A stretch of DNA of 64,000 bases from positions 62,001-126,000 of the forward strand of contig JADDMT010000063.1 in the NCBI GenBank assembly GCA_021401465.1. Reading direction: 5' to 3'. A program made the position numbers and the translations under genes. Position 1 is the stretch's first letter; the number at the start of each line of letters is the position of its first letter. The notes under the pieces were generated by a model. The model was not told the origin of the DNA. It saw nothing but the letters and a program-made list of their open reading frames with translations, and searched no databases. Source of the DNA: Teratosphaeria epicoccoides (Eukaryota > Ascomycota > Dothideomycetes > Mycosphaerellales > Teratosphaeriaceae). Positions 48,907 to 59,113 of this stretch are shown here, one piece after another.

Positions 48907-49620
48907 ATGTCGGACACCACTACAGTGGACTACCTTCCACCCACACCTCCTTACGAGCTTGCCACAGAAAAGCATAGCGCCGATCACATGGCGACCATGC
49001 CGAACAGACGGCCGGAGCATAAACATATATGGGTCATTACGGGACCAGCTGGGTGCGGCAAGACCTCTGTTGCCGAGTTCCTGCATCAGCAATTGGGTCT
49101 GCCGTATCTGGAGGGTGACAGTGTATGTCAACACCTCAACCGCCCACTGGGCCAAGACACTAAGACTTAGCAGTACCACACGCCCGAGAACGTCCGAAAA
49201 ATGGCAGCAGGCACACCTCTCACCGACGCCGATCGATGGGACTGGCTGATTCTGCTCCGCGAACAAGCGTTGCAATCCATACGATCCACATCCAATCCCG
49301 GCGTAATAGTCACATGCTCGGCCCTGAAACGAAAGTACAGAGACGTTCTGCGAATTGCGTCCTACCACCATCCCGAGATATCAGTGCATTTCGTCTACTT
49401 GGACGCCACAGAGGCTGTACTCATGGACCGCGTACGAGCGAGGCAGAACCATTTTATGAAGGACTATATGGTGCATAGTCAGTTTGAGAGCTTGGAGGCG
49501 CCGCAAGACGAAGAGGTGGACGTATTGGCCGTGGATGCGTCTGGTACTAGCAATGAGGTACAGCAATTGGCGGGCAATGTCGTGCACGAGGTGTTGAGGC
49601 GAGATGGCGTGGAATCGTGA
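48907..49620 (+). CDS. gluconokinase
   Basis: Two exons, 48907-49122 and 49171-49620, encode 221 residues. The enzyme phosphorylates gluconate to 6-phosphogluconate for the pentose phosphate pathway. The ~40-residue N-terminal extension (MSDTTTVDYLPPTPPYELAT) is absent in bacterial GntK. The P-loop is VITGPAGCGKTS (about 43-54), the substrate strand YLEGDS joins across the 48-bp intron to QYHTPENVRKMAAGTPLTDA, and DRWDWL, VTCSALKRKYRD and HFVYLDATEAVLMDRVRARQ, FMKDYMVHSQFESLEAP complete the family pattern. The donor GTATGT and phase-0 acceptor give an unbroken match. It is convergent with a HAD gene 109 bp away. Confidence 0.93.
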
Positions 49621-49729
49621 TTCTTCAGCCGCACGTGCGCAATTGAGCTCAGGTGTTCTGGTGTTGTGGTATTCAAAGATGCCAGCAATAACGCCTCCCC
49701 TATTCAATATTACACCAGCTGCCTTCGGC

Positions 49730-50509
49730 TCAAGACTGGCCCAGAGCAACCTCGACCAGATCTGCAAGCTCTGTCAACGTCTCCACCCTCAACTGATACG
49801 CACATTTTTCCTGAGTGTTCTCTCCCGCATCGCCGCCCATGAAGCCCTTCCTGTCGACCCAAACACTCTGCATCTGGAATTTGCTCGCGGGTCCATGATC
49901 GTGAAACAACGACTGCGCGACATGCACGAGCTCTGCCTGCTCGATACCAAAATCTGACTTCACATGATCTAGCAAGTATCGGAAGTTGGTCGGGTCAGGC
50001 TTGTAGGAGCCGACATCCTCGGCCGTGTAGACCGCATCGAAGTATAAACCGTTCAGAGGTCCAGAAAGTGTCTTGGAAAAGGAGTCGCGGTCCACGTTTG
50101 AGAGGGCGACGAGTTTGAAGTACTTTCCTAGTCTCTGCATTGCTTCCACTGAATCTGAGAAAGCAGGGTAGCCCCCAATCTTACCTCCGTACTCATTTGC
50201 TGCCTGATCTACTTGTTCCTGAGATAGTTTGCCGGGGGCTACAATGCTGAGCTCCTGCGCGTAGCGTTTGAGACCTTCAGCGATGATTTCTGTCTGCTTC
50301 CATCTGGGGTGCTCGCGCTGAATGGTGGTATCATGTTTCTCGATGTCGAGCATTAGTGTTTTATGGTCTGATGGAAGATATGGTCCCAAGGCGGTGGCGC
50401 GGGCAGAGTCCGCGATGCCATTTTCCCAGTCGATCAGAGTGCCGTAGATGTCGAAACTCAGAGCTTTGACGCGAGACCAGGGAATGTTGGCGGCGGTTGT
50501 GAAGGCCAT
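49730..50509 (-). CDS. HAD hydrolase, type II haloacid-dehalogenase-like
   Basis: A single-exon frame of 259 residues. It has the type II 2-haloacid dehalogenase layout: nucleophile strand SFDIYGTLIDWENG (about residues 18-31), with Tyr after Asp-Ile as in that branch; LGKYFKLVALSNVDRDS (motif II Ser/Asn); SYKPDP (motif III Lys, about 170); and LVHVAQSLFHDHGPA (motif IV area). Fungal members of this branch are numerous, and dehalogenase activity is rarely shown, so the substrate remains open. The ATG at 50509 lies directly before the conserved start. Its own promoter region is shared with the divergent Zn2Cys6 gene at 50935. Confidence 0.87.
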   Translation of the reverse strand: MAFTTAANIPWSRVKALSFDIYGTLIDWENGIADSARATALGPYLPSDHKTLMLDIEKHDTTIQREHPRWKQTEIIAEGLKRYAQELSIVAPGKLSQEQVDQAANEYGGKIGGYPAFSDSVEAMQRLGKYFKLVALSNVDRDSFSKTLSGPLNGLYFDAVYTAEDVGSYKPDPTNFRYLLDHVKSDFGIEQAELVHVAQSLFHDHGPASKFQMQSVWVDRKGFMGGDAGENTQEKCAYQLRVETLTELADLVEVALGQS

Positions 50510-50934
50510 GTCAATGGTTGTTGATCTCGCAGATTAGCTGTGAGTGGGGGGGTCTTTAGCCGCTTCGCTGTCGAGATTGGCATGTAGCCGTTTTGACGAT
50601 CAGATGCGTGCATGTGTCTCTGCGGCCAGCCAACGACAGTTTGGCAAGACGGATCTGCAATACTTTACACAATAGGGCTGTCCGAATGAGACAATCATCA
50701 GGCGTGCTCGGCTGACTATGCTCCGTTGTAAAAGGGGGAGGAAGACGGGCGGAGGGTACGTTGTGAGAAGGGTTCGGCAGTATGCTTCCCAAAGTTGGGT
50801 CGCCGGGTCGCCGAACAAGTAGTGCCTCGTGAGCTGCAGTCTCACCACATGCAGTACTCTCTCACATCGACAGTTGCATTGACAGAAAAGCCTCCAAGGG
50901 TGCGAGGTTGCGGCTACTCAAGCATGAAATGAAA
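50510..50934. promoter_or_regulatory. divergent intergenic region, HAD / Zn2Cys6 regulator
   Basis: A 425-bp gap with both start codons pointing outward. A regulator sharing a promoter region with an enzyme gene is a common fungal arrangement, but no binding site was recognised. Confidence 0.4.
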
Positions 50935-52723
50935 ATGTCGACCTCGCCAGCGCCCACATCGCGCCCGTCCACTCTCGCGTGCGTATCTATCGTCCCCACA
51001 GCGAAGGCCTATAGGCTGACCAGGCAGATGCCTTGAGTGTCGCAAGCGGCATCTGAAATGTGATGCCGCTCAACCAATCTGTGGAAGATGTAAACAGAAC
51101 AGTCTCAGTTGCAGCTACACACCGTCGCGGCGAGGAGGTCTCACTCGCGCACAGCGACGGATTCATCAGGAACAACGTCGATCGTTGAGCTGTGCATCGC
51201 CTCGAATGCCGCCACAGCAGAATACGGAAAACGCTGTTGGAGGTGCGCAGAGCACGATTGAAGTGGTACCGTCGCGGTTGCAGCAACTCGACGATAGCGC
51301 AGGCGCCCCTTCTACCAGCGCCACGCTGAACGCAGTCTCCTCGATCCGGTCGTGCCAGCTCTCCGGCTTGTCAGAGCGGGAAATGGACTACTTGATCAAC
51401 CTGTTCTATGCAAACTTCTGGCTTGTCCATCCAATGCTCGTGCCTAGGCATGCATATGCCCAGCAGTCTTACCCAGACCATGTCAGGCTTGTCATATGCT
51501 TGATTGGCAGCTACTACGCTTCGCCCACGTACCCAAGAGCATCGTTGTGGCAAGCGACTGGTTCTGCGTTCTCCACTTTGATAGCACACGACGTACATAG
51601 GGTACAGGCGCTTGTTCTCTACGCCATTCTCCTCCACGCACAGCAGCAGTCTAAGGAGGCTACTGCGTGCATCGGTGAGGCTACAGACATAGCGATCAGC
51701 ATAGGCCTGAACAGGCCTGAATTCGCGCCGGAAAAAGCGAGCCTGAACCCTCTGGTTGAAGAGAGCTATCGGCGAACTTGGTGGGAATTGTACATTGTCG
51801 ACGGCTTCATGGCGGTGGTGCACCAGCTTCAGAGCTTTCGTAGTAACTCGGTCGGCATGCATCCGAATTTGCCATGTGAGGAGATACTATATACTCAAGC
51901 GATCTGCGACCACAGACCAGTAACGTTACAGCAATTCGAGGATCGAGCATTCGCTACGGAGCCATGCACGTTCTCGTCCTTCTGCTATCGGATTGAAGCC
52001 ATTCGAATTATAGCTCGTATCTTGGCGGTCGCTCGCGCGAATGATGCCGAGCCAGACGAGATCCAGGCTGTCGACAATGCGCTCGCGAGCTGGAAATATC
52101 ACCTGCCAACATCGAAGTCAGACGTCATTGATCAATATGGCCACGTGGACCACATGCTCTTGCAAGCAAATGTCTTCGTCCAGTGCGCTACGATTATCCT
52201 TCACTTTCCACGAAGTGATCTTCCACTTACGATGTCGACGTGCAGTGATCTGGCGTGTACTAGACACACATCAAGGATCACCGCCACTTCACGACAACAC
52301 ACGGTCAAAGCCATATCTGCATCAAAAGAGCTGTCCAATCTCTCAGCTCTGCCTTGGTGCATGACCATCCATTCGCCGTTCTTCACTTACGGACTCATCC
52401 TGGGATGCATCGTGCAGCTCTCCGCAAGCTCAAGCCACGCTCAGACTTGCTTGCAACAGCATCGTGATCGAGTGACGCTGATGATCGGCGCTCTCAAGAC
52501 CTTGAGCGAGAAGTGGGCGGTGGCACAGAATGCTCTACGGCACCTGGTGAAGGTCTCGGGATCGATCTTTTGTGCGAAACCAACGCCAGACCCTCTGCTG
52601 TGCAATTCTGCGCATGACAGCATGTTCGATGATGGAGGCTCGCCGGCGGATATGTCCTGGTTTGACCTGTTTGCTCTGGATGAGCTTCCAAATGAGCTGC
52701 CGGTTATTGGTCCGCTTATATAA
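50935..52723 (+). CDS. Zn2Cys6 transcription factor
   Basis: Two exons, 50935-50978 and 51028-52723, give 579 residues. Splicing out 49 bp (GTGCGT…GGCAG) creates ACLECRKRHLKCD, so the zinc cluster spans the intron: C-x2-C-x6-C-x6-C-x2-C-x6-C at about residues 16-43, followed by YTPSRRGGLTRAQRR, a basic linker typical of this class. From about 130 a fungal-specific regulatory (MHR) domain follows: LINLFYANFWLVHPMLVPRH, IGEATDIAISIGLNRPEFAP, ESYRRTWWELYIVDGFMAVV. An acidic end (about 560-579) could activate. The short first exon means the zinc cluster is lost if only the main open frame is read. Role unknown; it is divergent from the HAD gene. Confidence 0.9.
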
Positions 52724-53587
52724 TGGCATACAGGACACTCACTAGAGCGCTCTATGAGCCGACTCTCTGACGAGAACACCGCTTGAAGTCTTTGATACCC
52801 AGATGCTGCCAAGACGGCCAGCGCGATCATCGGCCTTCAACATATTGACCTCTCAACGATTTCGGGTCAAGTGCCCAGACACGATCTGTCAGTTATAAAG
52901 TGAATCAGGCCCTTGCACTCCAGAACGATGGCCCACGGGTCCCATAGCTGCACGAGCAAGCATGGCACGCCATGCAAAGTCGCTCACTAACCTGGGACCA
53001 TTGTCTCTTGTAGAAAGGAGACTACTCTTCTCCCCATTCTTGCTCCTCGTGCTCGACAACCTCTTTTGCAAAGGCCAGAGTCCGGAACGTTCAGGTCGAA
53101 TTCGTCCTGGTGCAGATTTCACGGCATTGATCTAAGGTCGGTTTGGAGGGGCTGATCATCATTCTCGACACTGCTCCGCTTGCACGACTGAGTCTTTTGC
53201 ATGGCCGCACCGCGGCAAAGGGGCACGCACAACGGCGTAAGTGGCGGCGTCAACCTTATTAGTGCTACTCAGTGTCCTAACACCCTATAAGGTGCCGATT
53301 GAGATGAGGCGCAACGAATCAGATTGCAGCATTGACCTCTGGTCCTTGCATGATGGCCTTTGACCACATGCTCCTTCGCCACGTTTCGCCGCACATTGCC
53401 AGCTTCTATAACACAAGGAGCATAGTCCTCCTGGCGGTTAGGCGGTCTTGCGTGTTCTCGTTATTCACAGGAGTTACTGACATCATGACATTCAAAAGCG
53501 CCCAAACCGCCCGCCTGGCATGGCTTTGTTCCAGGTTTTGCGTTTTTCGGTACGCATGACGACGAGTCGTGAGTTGCAGTAGTCCAC
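52724..53587. other. intergenic
   Basis: No feature is supported in this 864-bp gap between the regulator and a small gene; the open frames are short and featureless. Confidence 0.45.
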
Positions 53588-53970
53588 ATGGCAGACATCT
53601 ACTCTGCTCGCATGAGCATTTCCCATCAACGATTACGAGCTTACGACCTTCAACGCGCCGTTCTCCCAGCAATACGAAGACCTGCTTCACGACCTTACAC
53701 AATGCCTTCCTCGAAGGGCGAGCCCACTGATCCCGAGTTGAGGGACAGGATTAAGGAAGAAGTGAAGGCTGAAGAGAAGGGTACGCATGCAGAGTGTTCG
53801 GCTCGTGCGATCATGGTCAGACTAACAATTCCATAGGCGGAGGCAAAGGCAGCTGGTCTGCTTGGAAGGCTGGAGAGATGGCGAGGCGTTACGAAGCTGA
53901 GGGCGGCGACTACAAGGACACCGGCGACAATAAGAACAAAGCGCAGAAAGGCGAGCCCGAGAAGAAGTGA
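53588..53970 (+). CDS. small conserved hydrophilic protein, hypothetical
   Basis: Two exons, 53588-53780 and 53837-53970, give 108 residues. The core is MPSSKGEPTDPELRDRIKEE, then a splice through EEKG|GGKGSWSAWKA and EMARRYEAEGGDYKDTGDNK with a lysine/glutamate end. I recognise this pattern from small fungal proteins of unknown role. The first 38 residues (MADIYSARMSISHQRLRAYD …) are basic, lack acids after residue 3 except one, and might be a mitochondrial presequence; alternatively translation starts at the internal ATG at 53702, giving about 70 residues. The 56-bp intron has GTACGC and CCATAG ends. Confidence 0.65.
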
Positions 53971-54404
53971 TAACAGCACCTGCAACACCGATCAGCTGTG
54001 CTGCACATCACGAACACATCTGTCCTGTACTCATGCATTGGGCCAAACGCGGCTGCATTGCTTCATGGTGAAGCTGAAAACTTGAAGGTCCGCGACTCGA
54101 TCAACAACAGCCAGCGCATTTCCTACGGCTAAGAAGCCGCTGAACTCAATCCGGGAGTGCTGGAAGTCGTATTCTGCATGTCATTGATAGCGTCCTGCCA
54201 CCATGTCCTTTGTCACTCGTGAATCATAACAATTCCCCCCTTCTTGAATGTCAAATCAAATAAATCAGTGCCAGATCATGCCAAAGCGCCCAACTCCACG
54301 CACATGCTGAGGATCCCGCCGAAACACCTTCGCTTTAAACCCACCAATGCATTTTAGACACCATATCCTCGAGGTCTGCTCTAGCCATGCGACTGAAGCA
54401 TCTC
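53971..54404. other. convergent 3' gap
   Basis: A 434-bp interval; no feature recognised. Confidence 0.45.
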
Positions 54405-54926
54405 TCACCACCCTGGCCTCTGCCTCGCCCCAAAATTTCTCTGTGCCTGACCCACCATCCTCGCAACGCGCTCCCTCTCCTTCCAGTACCCATACTCATG
54501 TGCCCATTTCTCTTGCCAATACCCCACATCCTCCGCCACGCCCTCCACGCCCCTCGCGTACACCCAGAATCCCAGCGCCGCAAGCCCACCCCATAGCAGC
54601 GTCCGCCTCGCCAATCGGAACCAGAAGAGGAGGGTCTGCCATAGCATATCCAGTATCTTCAGACTGACAAGCACGATGACGAGGAGAAGCGCAATGCTCG
54701 CCAGGTCTGGTTTTCGCGACACTTGGTCGACGATTGTCAAGAGGTATATTCTGGCGGTGTCGAAGAGGGTGTAGGCTTTGGAGAGGTAGGGCGAGTAGGA
54801 GGTGTAGGCTCGGTAGGCGCGGGCATGGTCGCCGTTGAGAAGGTAGGCGACCCAGTCTGCGCGCGACGTGTTAGTGCGTGGATCTGCTGTGTGTGAGAGC
54901 GAGGATGTACCTTGGATGTTCTCCAT
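54405..54926 (-). CDS. APQ12: APQ12-family nuclear pore/nuclear envelope protein
   Basis: Two exons, 54926-54911 and 54856-54405, give 155 residues. The first exon has only five codons (MENIQ) and the 54-bp intron has a CACTAACA branch-like site. After the splice: DWVAYLLNGDHARAYRAYTS, then PDLASIALLLVIVLVSLKIL (span 1), LWQTLLFWFRLARRTLLWGG and a second hydrophobic segment, then GVEGVAEDVGYWQEKW and a basic end. Two spans with SLKILDM between and VAEDVGYW after are the fungal APQ12 pattern. In yeast Apq12 sits in the nuclear envelope/ER and helps nuclear pore assembly and membrane fluidity with Brr6 and Brl1. Reading the main open frame back from 54926 adds unrelated sequence, which I rejected. 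Confidence 0.85.
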   Translation of the reverse strand: MENIQGTSSLSHTADPRTNTSRADWVAYLLNGDHARAYRAYTSYSPYLSKAYTLFDTARIYLLTIVDQVSRKPDLASIALLLVIVLVSLKILDMLWQTLLFWFRLARRTLLWGGLAALGFWVYARGVEGVAEDVGYWQEKWAHEYGYWKERERVARMVGQAQRNFGARQRPGW

Positions 54927-55352
54927 GGTGCTGTGGTTGGAGTTGGGAATCAGCACGAGCAGAATGCGCAGCATCCTTTTCGCTTCTGGGGAGCACACTA
55001 ACGTTTCAGCTTCGCACGTGAAACGTGTGGCGTTGAGTGGCCGAATGTTTATCCACCCGATGGTTCGCAAGTCCCGTAACGTGCTAGGTGTATAACATGC
55101 CATCACATTATTATTGGCTGTGCATTCTGATCGTGCTGAGAGTAATATGCGGCAAGCCATATAGACATCCAACACAACGCTTTCGCGACGAGCTGTGGAG
55201 TAATTGAGTAATTCCGATGTTATGGCTGCTGATGCGAGTGCGTAGAGCGATAACCTCTGGACTCTACCGCGTCCCATTGATCCGGAGCAGCGCAATAGAT
55301 TACAAACATTACAGATCGTACCTCCTAGGCCATGCGTGGCACTATATAATAA
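54927..55352. other. intergenic
   Basis: A 426-bp gap upstream of APQ12 and downstream of the membrane protein gene; nothing recognised. Confidence 0.45.
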
Positions 55353-57791
55353 TTACAAAGCGTGGCTTGGGCTGATAGCACTCCTAGGTGACGTGGGGTT
55401 ACTCGCGCTGTGCAAACTTCCACTCCTATGACCCGCCGGTAGACTCCCAAGCAACTCCACTCGTTCCTCAATCTCCCGGACCTTCGAGCTGACCAGTTGA
55501 CCGAAACTCCTTTGCGGTCTCAGGAAGCGAACGGGGCTTGAGCCGTCGCCAGTAAAATCGAATTCGCTGATCTCGCTCCAGGATGGGTAGTGCACATTGT
55601 CTGGAGGGAAGGATCTTGCGGAGTTGGGAGGCTGTAGATGCGGCGAAGGTCGTTGGTTTGGACTTTCCGAAGTGGCCTGATGCGGCGGTGCATAGGGTTG
55701 CGTCCATGGCGGAAGAGACTGCTGGTACGCAGAGCTGAGCCCTTGCTCCCGGGGCGGTACTCGGATCGGTTCTGGAGGTGCTTTTGAGGAGGCCTTCGCA
55801 GCCACGTTCCTTGGCTTGCTCCTCGAAGGTGATTCTTCTTGTTCGAAGAATGTCGGGTCTGAAGGTGCGGCGAACTCATTCTGTGAGGGAGGCAGCTGTG
55901 CCCTCCTGCCCTCATCAAGTCGATCAGAAGCGTGCGCTTGCTGCATGGGTGACACCCAGGGCCCCTTGAAGGTTTCCAGGCTGTGGATGTGTCCGAGATG
56001 AGGCAAGACGTCTACAGGACTAGGCCTGTCATTTGGGCTCGAGTCCGAGGCGGACGCCAGGGGCCGACGGGTGGTTGGAGTACATAGTGTTGAGTTCGGC
56101 TCTGATACCGGTTGTGACTTGTGCTGTTTGCTTGGCGCAGGAGGCTCATATCTTGTGGGAGGGAGTATCGGACCAGATATACGTCGTGGCTCCCGTGACT
56201 GTGTCTGACCTCGGAGCGATCCAAGTCGCTTTGGACCTGACGGTGTCTGATCCCGGAGAGACCCAAGTCGCTTTAGTCCTGATGCCCGAGACGGTTTTTG
56301 CACTTTGCTGGGAGGCTCATATCGAGCTGGGGAGAGCACCGTTCCAGAGACAGGTCGAGACTTCGGCTCTGGTCCTCTAGGTGTTTCGGGGTCTACCAGG
56401 CGTATTGTCTGATGAGATGGAAACAGCGACAGCGTCCGCTGGGACGGTTGGCGTGCGAGCACGCGTTGTTGTATCTGCTCGAAAGCGAGTCGGCGTCGTG
56501 CACTGGGTGTGTTTGCCTCCGATGGTAGGCGAGATTCTCCTCCCAATGTCGGAGATTCTTGGATCTTGGAAATTTCTGACTCCTGCGACGGATAACAAAA
56601 TTGAGCTTTGCAGGATACAGGTCTAGATGGCATGTCCGTTCGATTGCCGCCTCCAAAGCCCATCATAACCAATGGTTTGCCCGAGTCGAGTGCTCCGGAA
56701 CGCTGTCTCTTGACAGCTGCTGGGCTAGAAAACCGCTGCGGTCTCATCAATGAGGTCCACGACACTGGACGATGTCCTTGCTGCTGCTGATCAGGAGGAG
56801 AGGCCATCGCATCCTCGACCGTCGAACTAGACCGTCCATGAGGCGATAACTCGATAGGGAAGATAGCATCGCCTTGAAGCTCGTGCGGGCTTGCAGCGCG
56901 TTGGGTAGGCAGGGACGGCAGAGGTCTACTGTCTAACTCGTGACCAGGACTGGGCATGGAGCTATCAACTCCTGGAAGGGGAAAGACATCCGCCTCTGGC
57001 CCGAGCCCAGAGGGTTGCCTGGAATCTAGTCTCGTTGGAGGCAGGCGGGCAGATCTTAGCGGCGTGGGTGATGGAAGAAGCCCAACGCGCGGAGCGCCGT
57101 CACCTGCAAACCCTTCATCTCTCGTGTTTGTGCATCCGTCAGCCCACTCGTCTGGAAGCGTGGCAGGGGACGGTACAGCCGTGACCTCGTGTTTGAGAGG
57201 GTGCCACATCTCCGGGTCCTTCTCCGTGGCATCAGAGCGAGGCCGATCTCTAAAGTATGTGCCAGTCCTCCTCTTTCTTCGATGAGCGAAAAAGCCTACG
57301 ACTCCGAGGAGTGCCAGTGCAAGTCCTCCAATTGTGACGCCGATGATAATTGCCGCGTCCAGGTCGCTAGTCTGACCAGATGCCATGCCGCTGGGTGTTG
57401 AGTGAGCCGACGCCGAGCTTATCTCTCTCGTACTTGCGGTTCTCATATCTGTCTTTCCGGTACTTGCAAAAGTCGGCGAAGTCGCAGGCGGAGATGTGAC
57501 TATGGATCCGGACGTGACAGCAAAAGTCGAAGAATCAATGACAATCGCAGAAGGTAGCGGGCTAAGGCTAGTATATTCGTAGCCACTGAGAAGGGACTCT
57601 GCTAAGCTCAGCAGGACATCGCTCGTCTTGAAGGTAGTTGGAGCGGGTGAGGTTCCATCTGAAGCAGATGCAGTCCTTAACGTCCCTTTCGTACTTGTAG
57701 CTGGTAGCTGTGTATTGATGGTGGTGATCTCAGATTCTGTTTGTGCTACTGCCGTTACCACTGCGAAAATGGCGGCTATTAGACGGCTCAT
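55353..57791 (-). CDS. mucin-like single-span membrane protein
   Basis: An intronless frame encodes 812 residues from the ATG at 57791. Residues 1-18 (MSRLIAAIFAVVTAVAQT) are a signal peptide. Residues ~19-143 are extracellular and very rich in Ser and Thr, so probably O-glycosylated. One membrane span follows (about 146-169, IIIGVTIGGLALALLGVVGF), then the stop-transfer HRRKRR. The remaining ~640 residues are cytoplasmic, disordered and rich in P, S and R. The tail has internal repeats near 56100-56360 (minus strand): RPVSGTVLSPARYEPPSK against RRISGPILPPTRYEPPAPSK, and KRLGSLRDQT against KRLGSLRGQT. The layout recalls fungal cell-wall stress sensors (Mid2/Wsc-like) but no WSC or other named domain is seen. 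Role is therefore only suggested. Confidence 0.82.
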   Translation of the reverse strand: MSRLIAAIFAVVTAVAQTESEITTINTQLPATSTKGTLRTASASDGTSPAPTTFKTSDVLLSLAESLLSGYEYTSLSPLPSAIVIDSSTFAVTSGSIVTSPPATSPTFASTGKTDMRTASTREISSASAHSTPSGMASGQTSDLDAAIIIGVTIGGLALALLGVVGFFAHRRKRRTGTYFRDRPRSDATEKDPEMWHPLKHEVTAVPSPATLPDEWADGCTNTRDEGFAGDGAPRVGLLPSPTPLRSARLPPTRLDSRQPSGLGPEADVFPLPGVDSSMPSPGHELDSRPLPSLPTQRAASPHELQGDAIFPIELSPHGRSSSTVEDAMASPPDQQQQGHRPVSWTSLMRPQRFSSPAAVKRQRSGALDSGKPLVMMGFGGGNRTDMPSRPVSCKAQFCYPSQESEISKIQESPTLGGESRLPSEANTPSARRRLAFEQIQQRVLARQPSQRTLSLFPSHQTIRLVDPETPRGPEPKSRPVSGTVLSPARYEPPSKVQKPSRASGLKRLGSLRDQTPSGPKRLGSLRGQTQSREPRRISGPILPPTRYEPPAPSKQHKSQPVSEPNSTLCTPTTRRPLASASDSSPNDRPSPVDVLPHLGHIHSLETFKGPWVSPMQQAHASDRLDEGRRAQLPPSQNEFAAPSDPTFFEQEESPSRSKPRNVAAKASSKAPPEPIRVPPREQGLSSAYQQSLPPWTQPYAPPHQATSESPNQRPSPHLQPPNSARSFPPDNVHYPSWSEISEFDFTGDGSSPVRFLRPQRSFGQLVSSKVREIEERVELLGSLPAGHRSGSLHSASNPTSPRSAISPSHAL

Positions 57792-58391
57792 GATCAAGAA
57801 GCGCCGTTCCTGGCCCCGCTCATATTATGTTATGCCGCACGCCAGATGTTCGTGCTGGCAATGATACCAGTAAGGGCCCACGAATGATTATGATGAATGA
57901 CCGCGGACGAAGCTGCCCGCTTGCCCAAGAAATGTGATCCAGGACTAACTGAGAAGATAGCCACCAAAGGATTGACAATGCGAATATTGAATGCCAGGCA
58001 GCGACCTCCGAAGGAATCGTCCACGCTCCCACTGGACGAGCTGTGCTATGTCGCTGAATGGATGAATGGGTGAGGAATCACACAGAACGATTGCATGCGA
58101 CTTGCCAGCAGCCTACCTCAACCCTTCCTGCACAGATCGTGGACGAGGCAGCGCCCTATGGTCACGGATGGTATTGCCGAGTGAGATTACTACCAAGAGC
58201 TCTGTCTGGGCTCGCAATCGCCATGATGAGCTATGGCCTTGCCGAATATCAGTCCAAGGCATACTAATGGATTGCCACAGCTCCACCAGATTAGAGAGTC
58301 CAGGATGTCAAATGCAGACCGGGCATAAAAGCGCAGGGTTGGGCGGGCATGCCTTGCACGCAAGGGAAGGGCAGAGCCTCCTGTTAAGATC
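57792..58391. other. intergenic
   Basis: A 600-bp region upstream of the membrane protein gene; no supported feature. Confidence 0.45.
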
Positions 58392-58658
58392 ATGGCAGCA
58401 GCACAATCTGAGTTATGCTGCACGGGACAGAACTCAGTCAAGCTGTCGTCAGAGGTTGCCAAGGCATGCCACGTTCTGAGCGCGTGTGGCGGTAGTGGAA
58501 CAGTTCAAGTTGCGACATTCTTCTCCACAATACCAAGGAATGCGTTCAAGAAGCAGACCGGTGGCTCTGGTTTTGGTGATTGGGTCTGTAAGCCACTCTG
58601 TGCAGGAACTCCAGGCGCATCCGCTTCATGTCCGCCAGGGGTGATCACTTCAAACTAA
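58392..58658 (+). CDS. doubtful small Cys-containing ORF
   Basis: An ATG-started frame of 88 residues (MAAAQSELCCTGQNSVKLSS…) contains seven cysteines and is rich in G, S and T. The paired CC and spaced single cysteines resemble small secreted proteins, but there is no signal peptide at this ATG. A spliced upstream exon could supply one. It may be noncoding; nothing identifies a family. Confidence 0.2.
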   Translation: MAAAQSELCCTGQNSVKLSSEVAKACHVLSACGGSGTVQVATFFSTIPRNAFKKQTGGSGFGDWVCKPLCAGTPGASASCPPGVITSN

Positions 58659-59113
58659 GTATTAAGAGATGGCGACTCTGACATGAGATGCAGTGTCTGA
58701 ACGCGTCAAAGCAGATTACATAGGAAGATGCACAGATCGCTCCAGCCACGTTGGCTCTCATTTAGGGATCAGGTGTCGACGGTGACTTTATGCAGGTGTC
58801 TGCGCTTGGTCTGTGCAAGTTTCATATGGATTTGGGAGAGATCGAAATAGACGAGTTGTGGTGAGCTCCAGGGTCCAGGGACGGCAGGAGGCTGTAGACG
58901 TCGGAATGTCGCAATTTGCATCAGGCATAAACTTCGCTGCTGCTGTCGGCGTGGAGTCGGAGAATACCAAGGTACCTTAGGTAAAATTATCAACTTCCAG
59001 ACGTTGCACCTTACCCCATCGATCCAGAACGCTGAGGATGTATTGCGACCTGAACACGAGAAGCTGCCACCATCTGACGCGACCATATTCACATCTCGCG
59101 CTGACACATACGG
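58659..59113. other. intergenic
   Basis: A 455-bp gap downstream of VMA13; no feature recognised. Confidence 0.45.

Noticed and set aside
54927..55295. Upstream extension of the APQ12 frame to 55295
   Set aside because: The residues do not match the family and a clean intron places the start at 54926.
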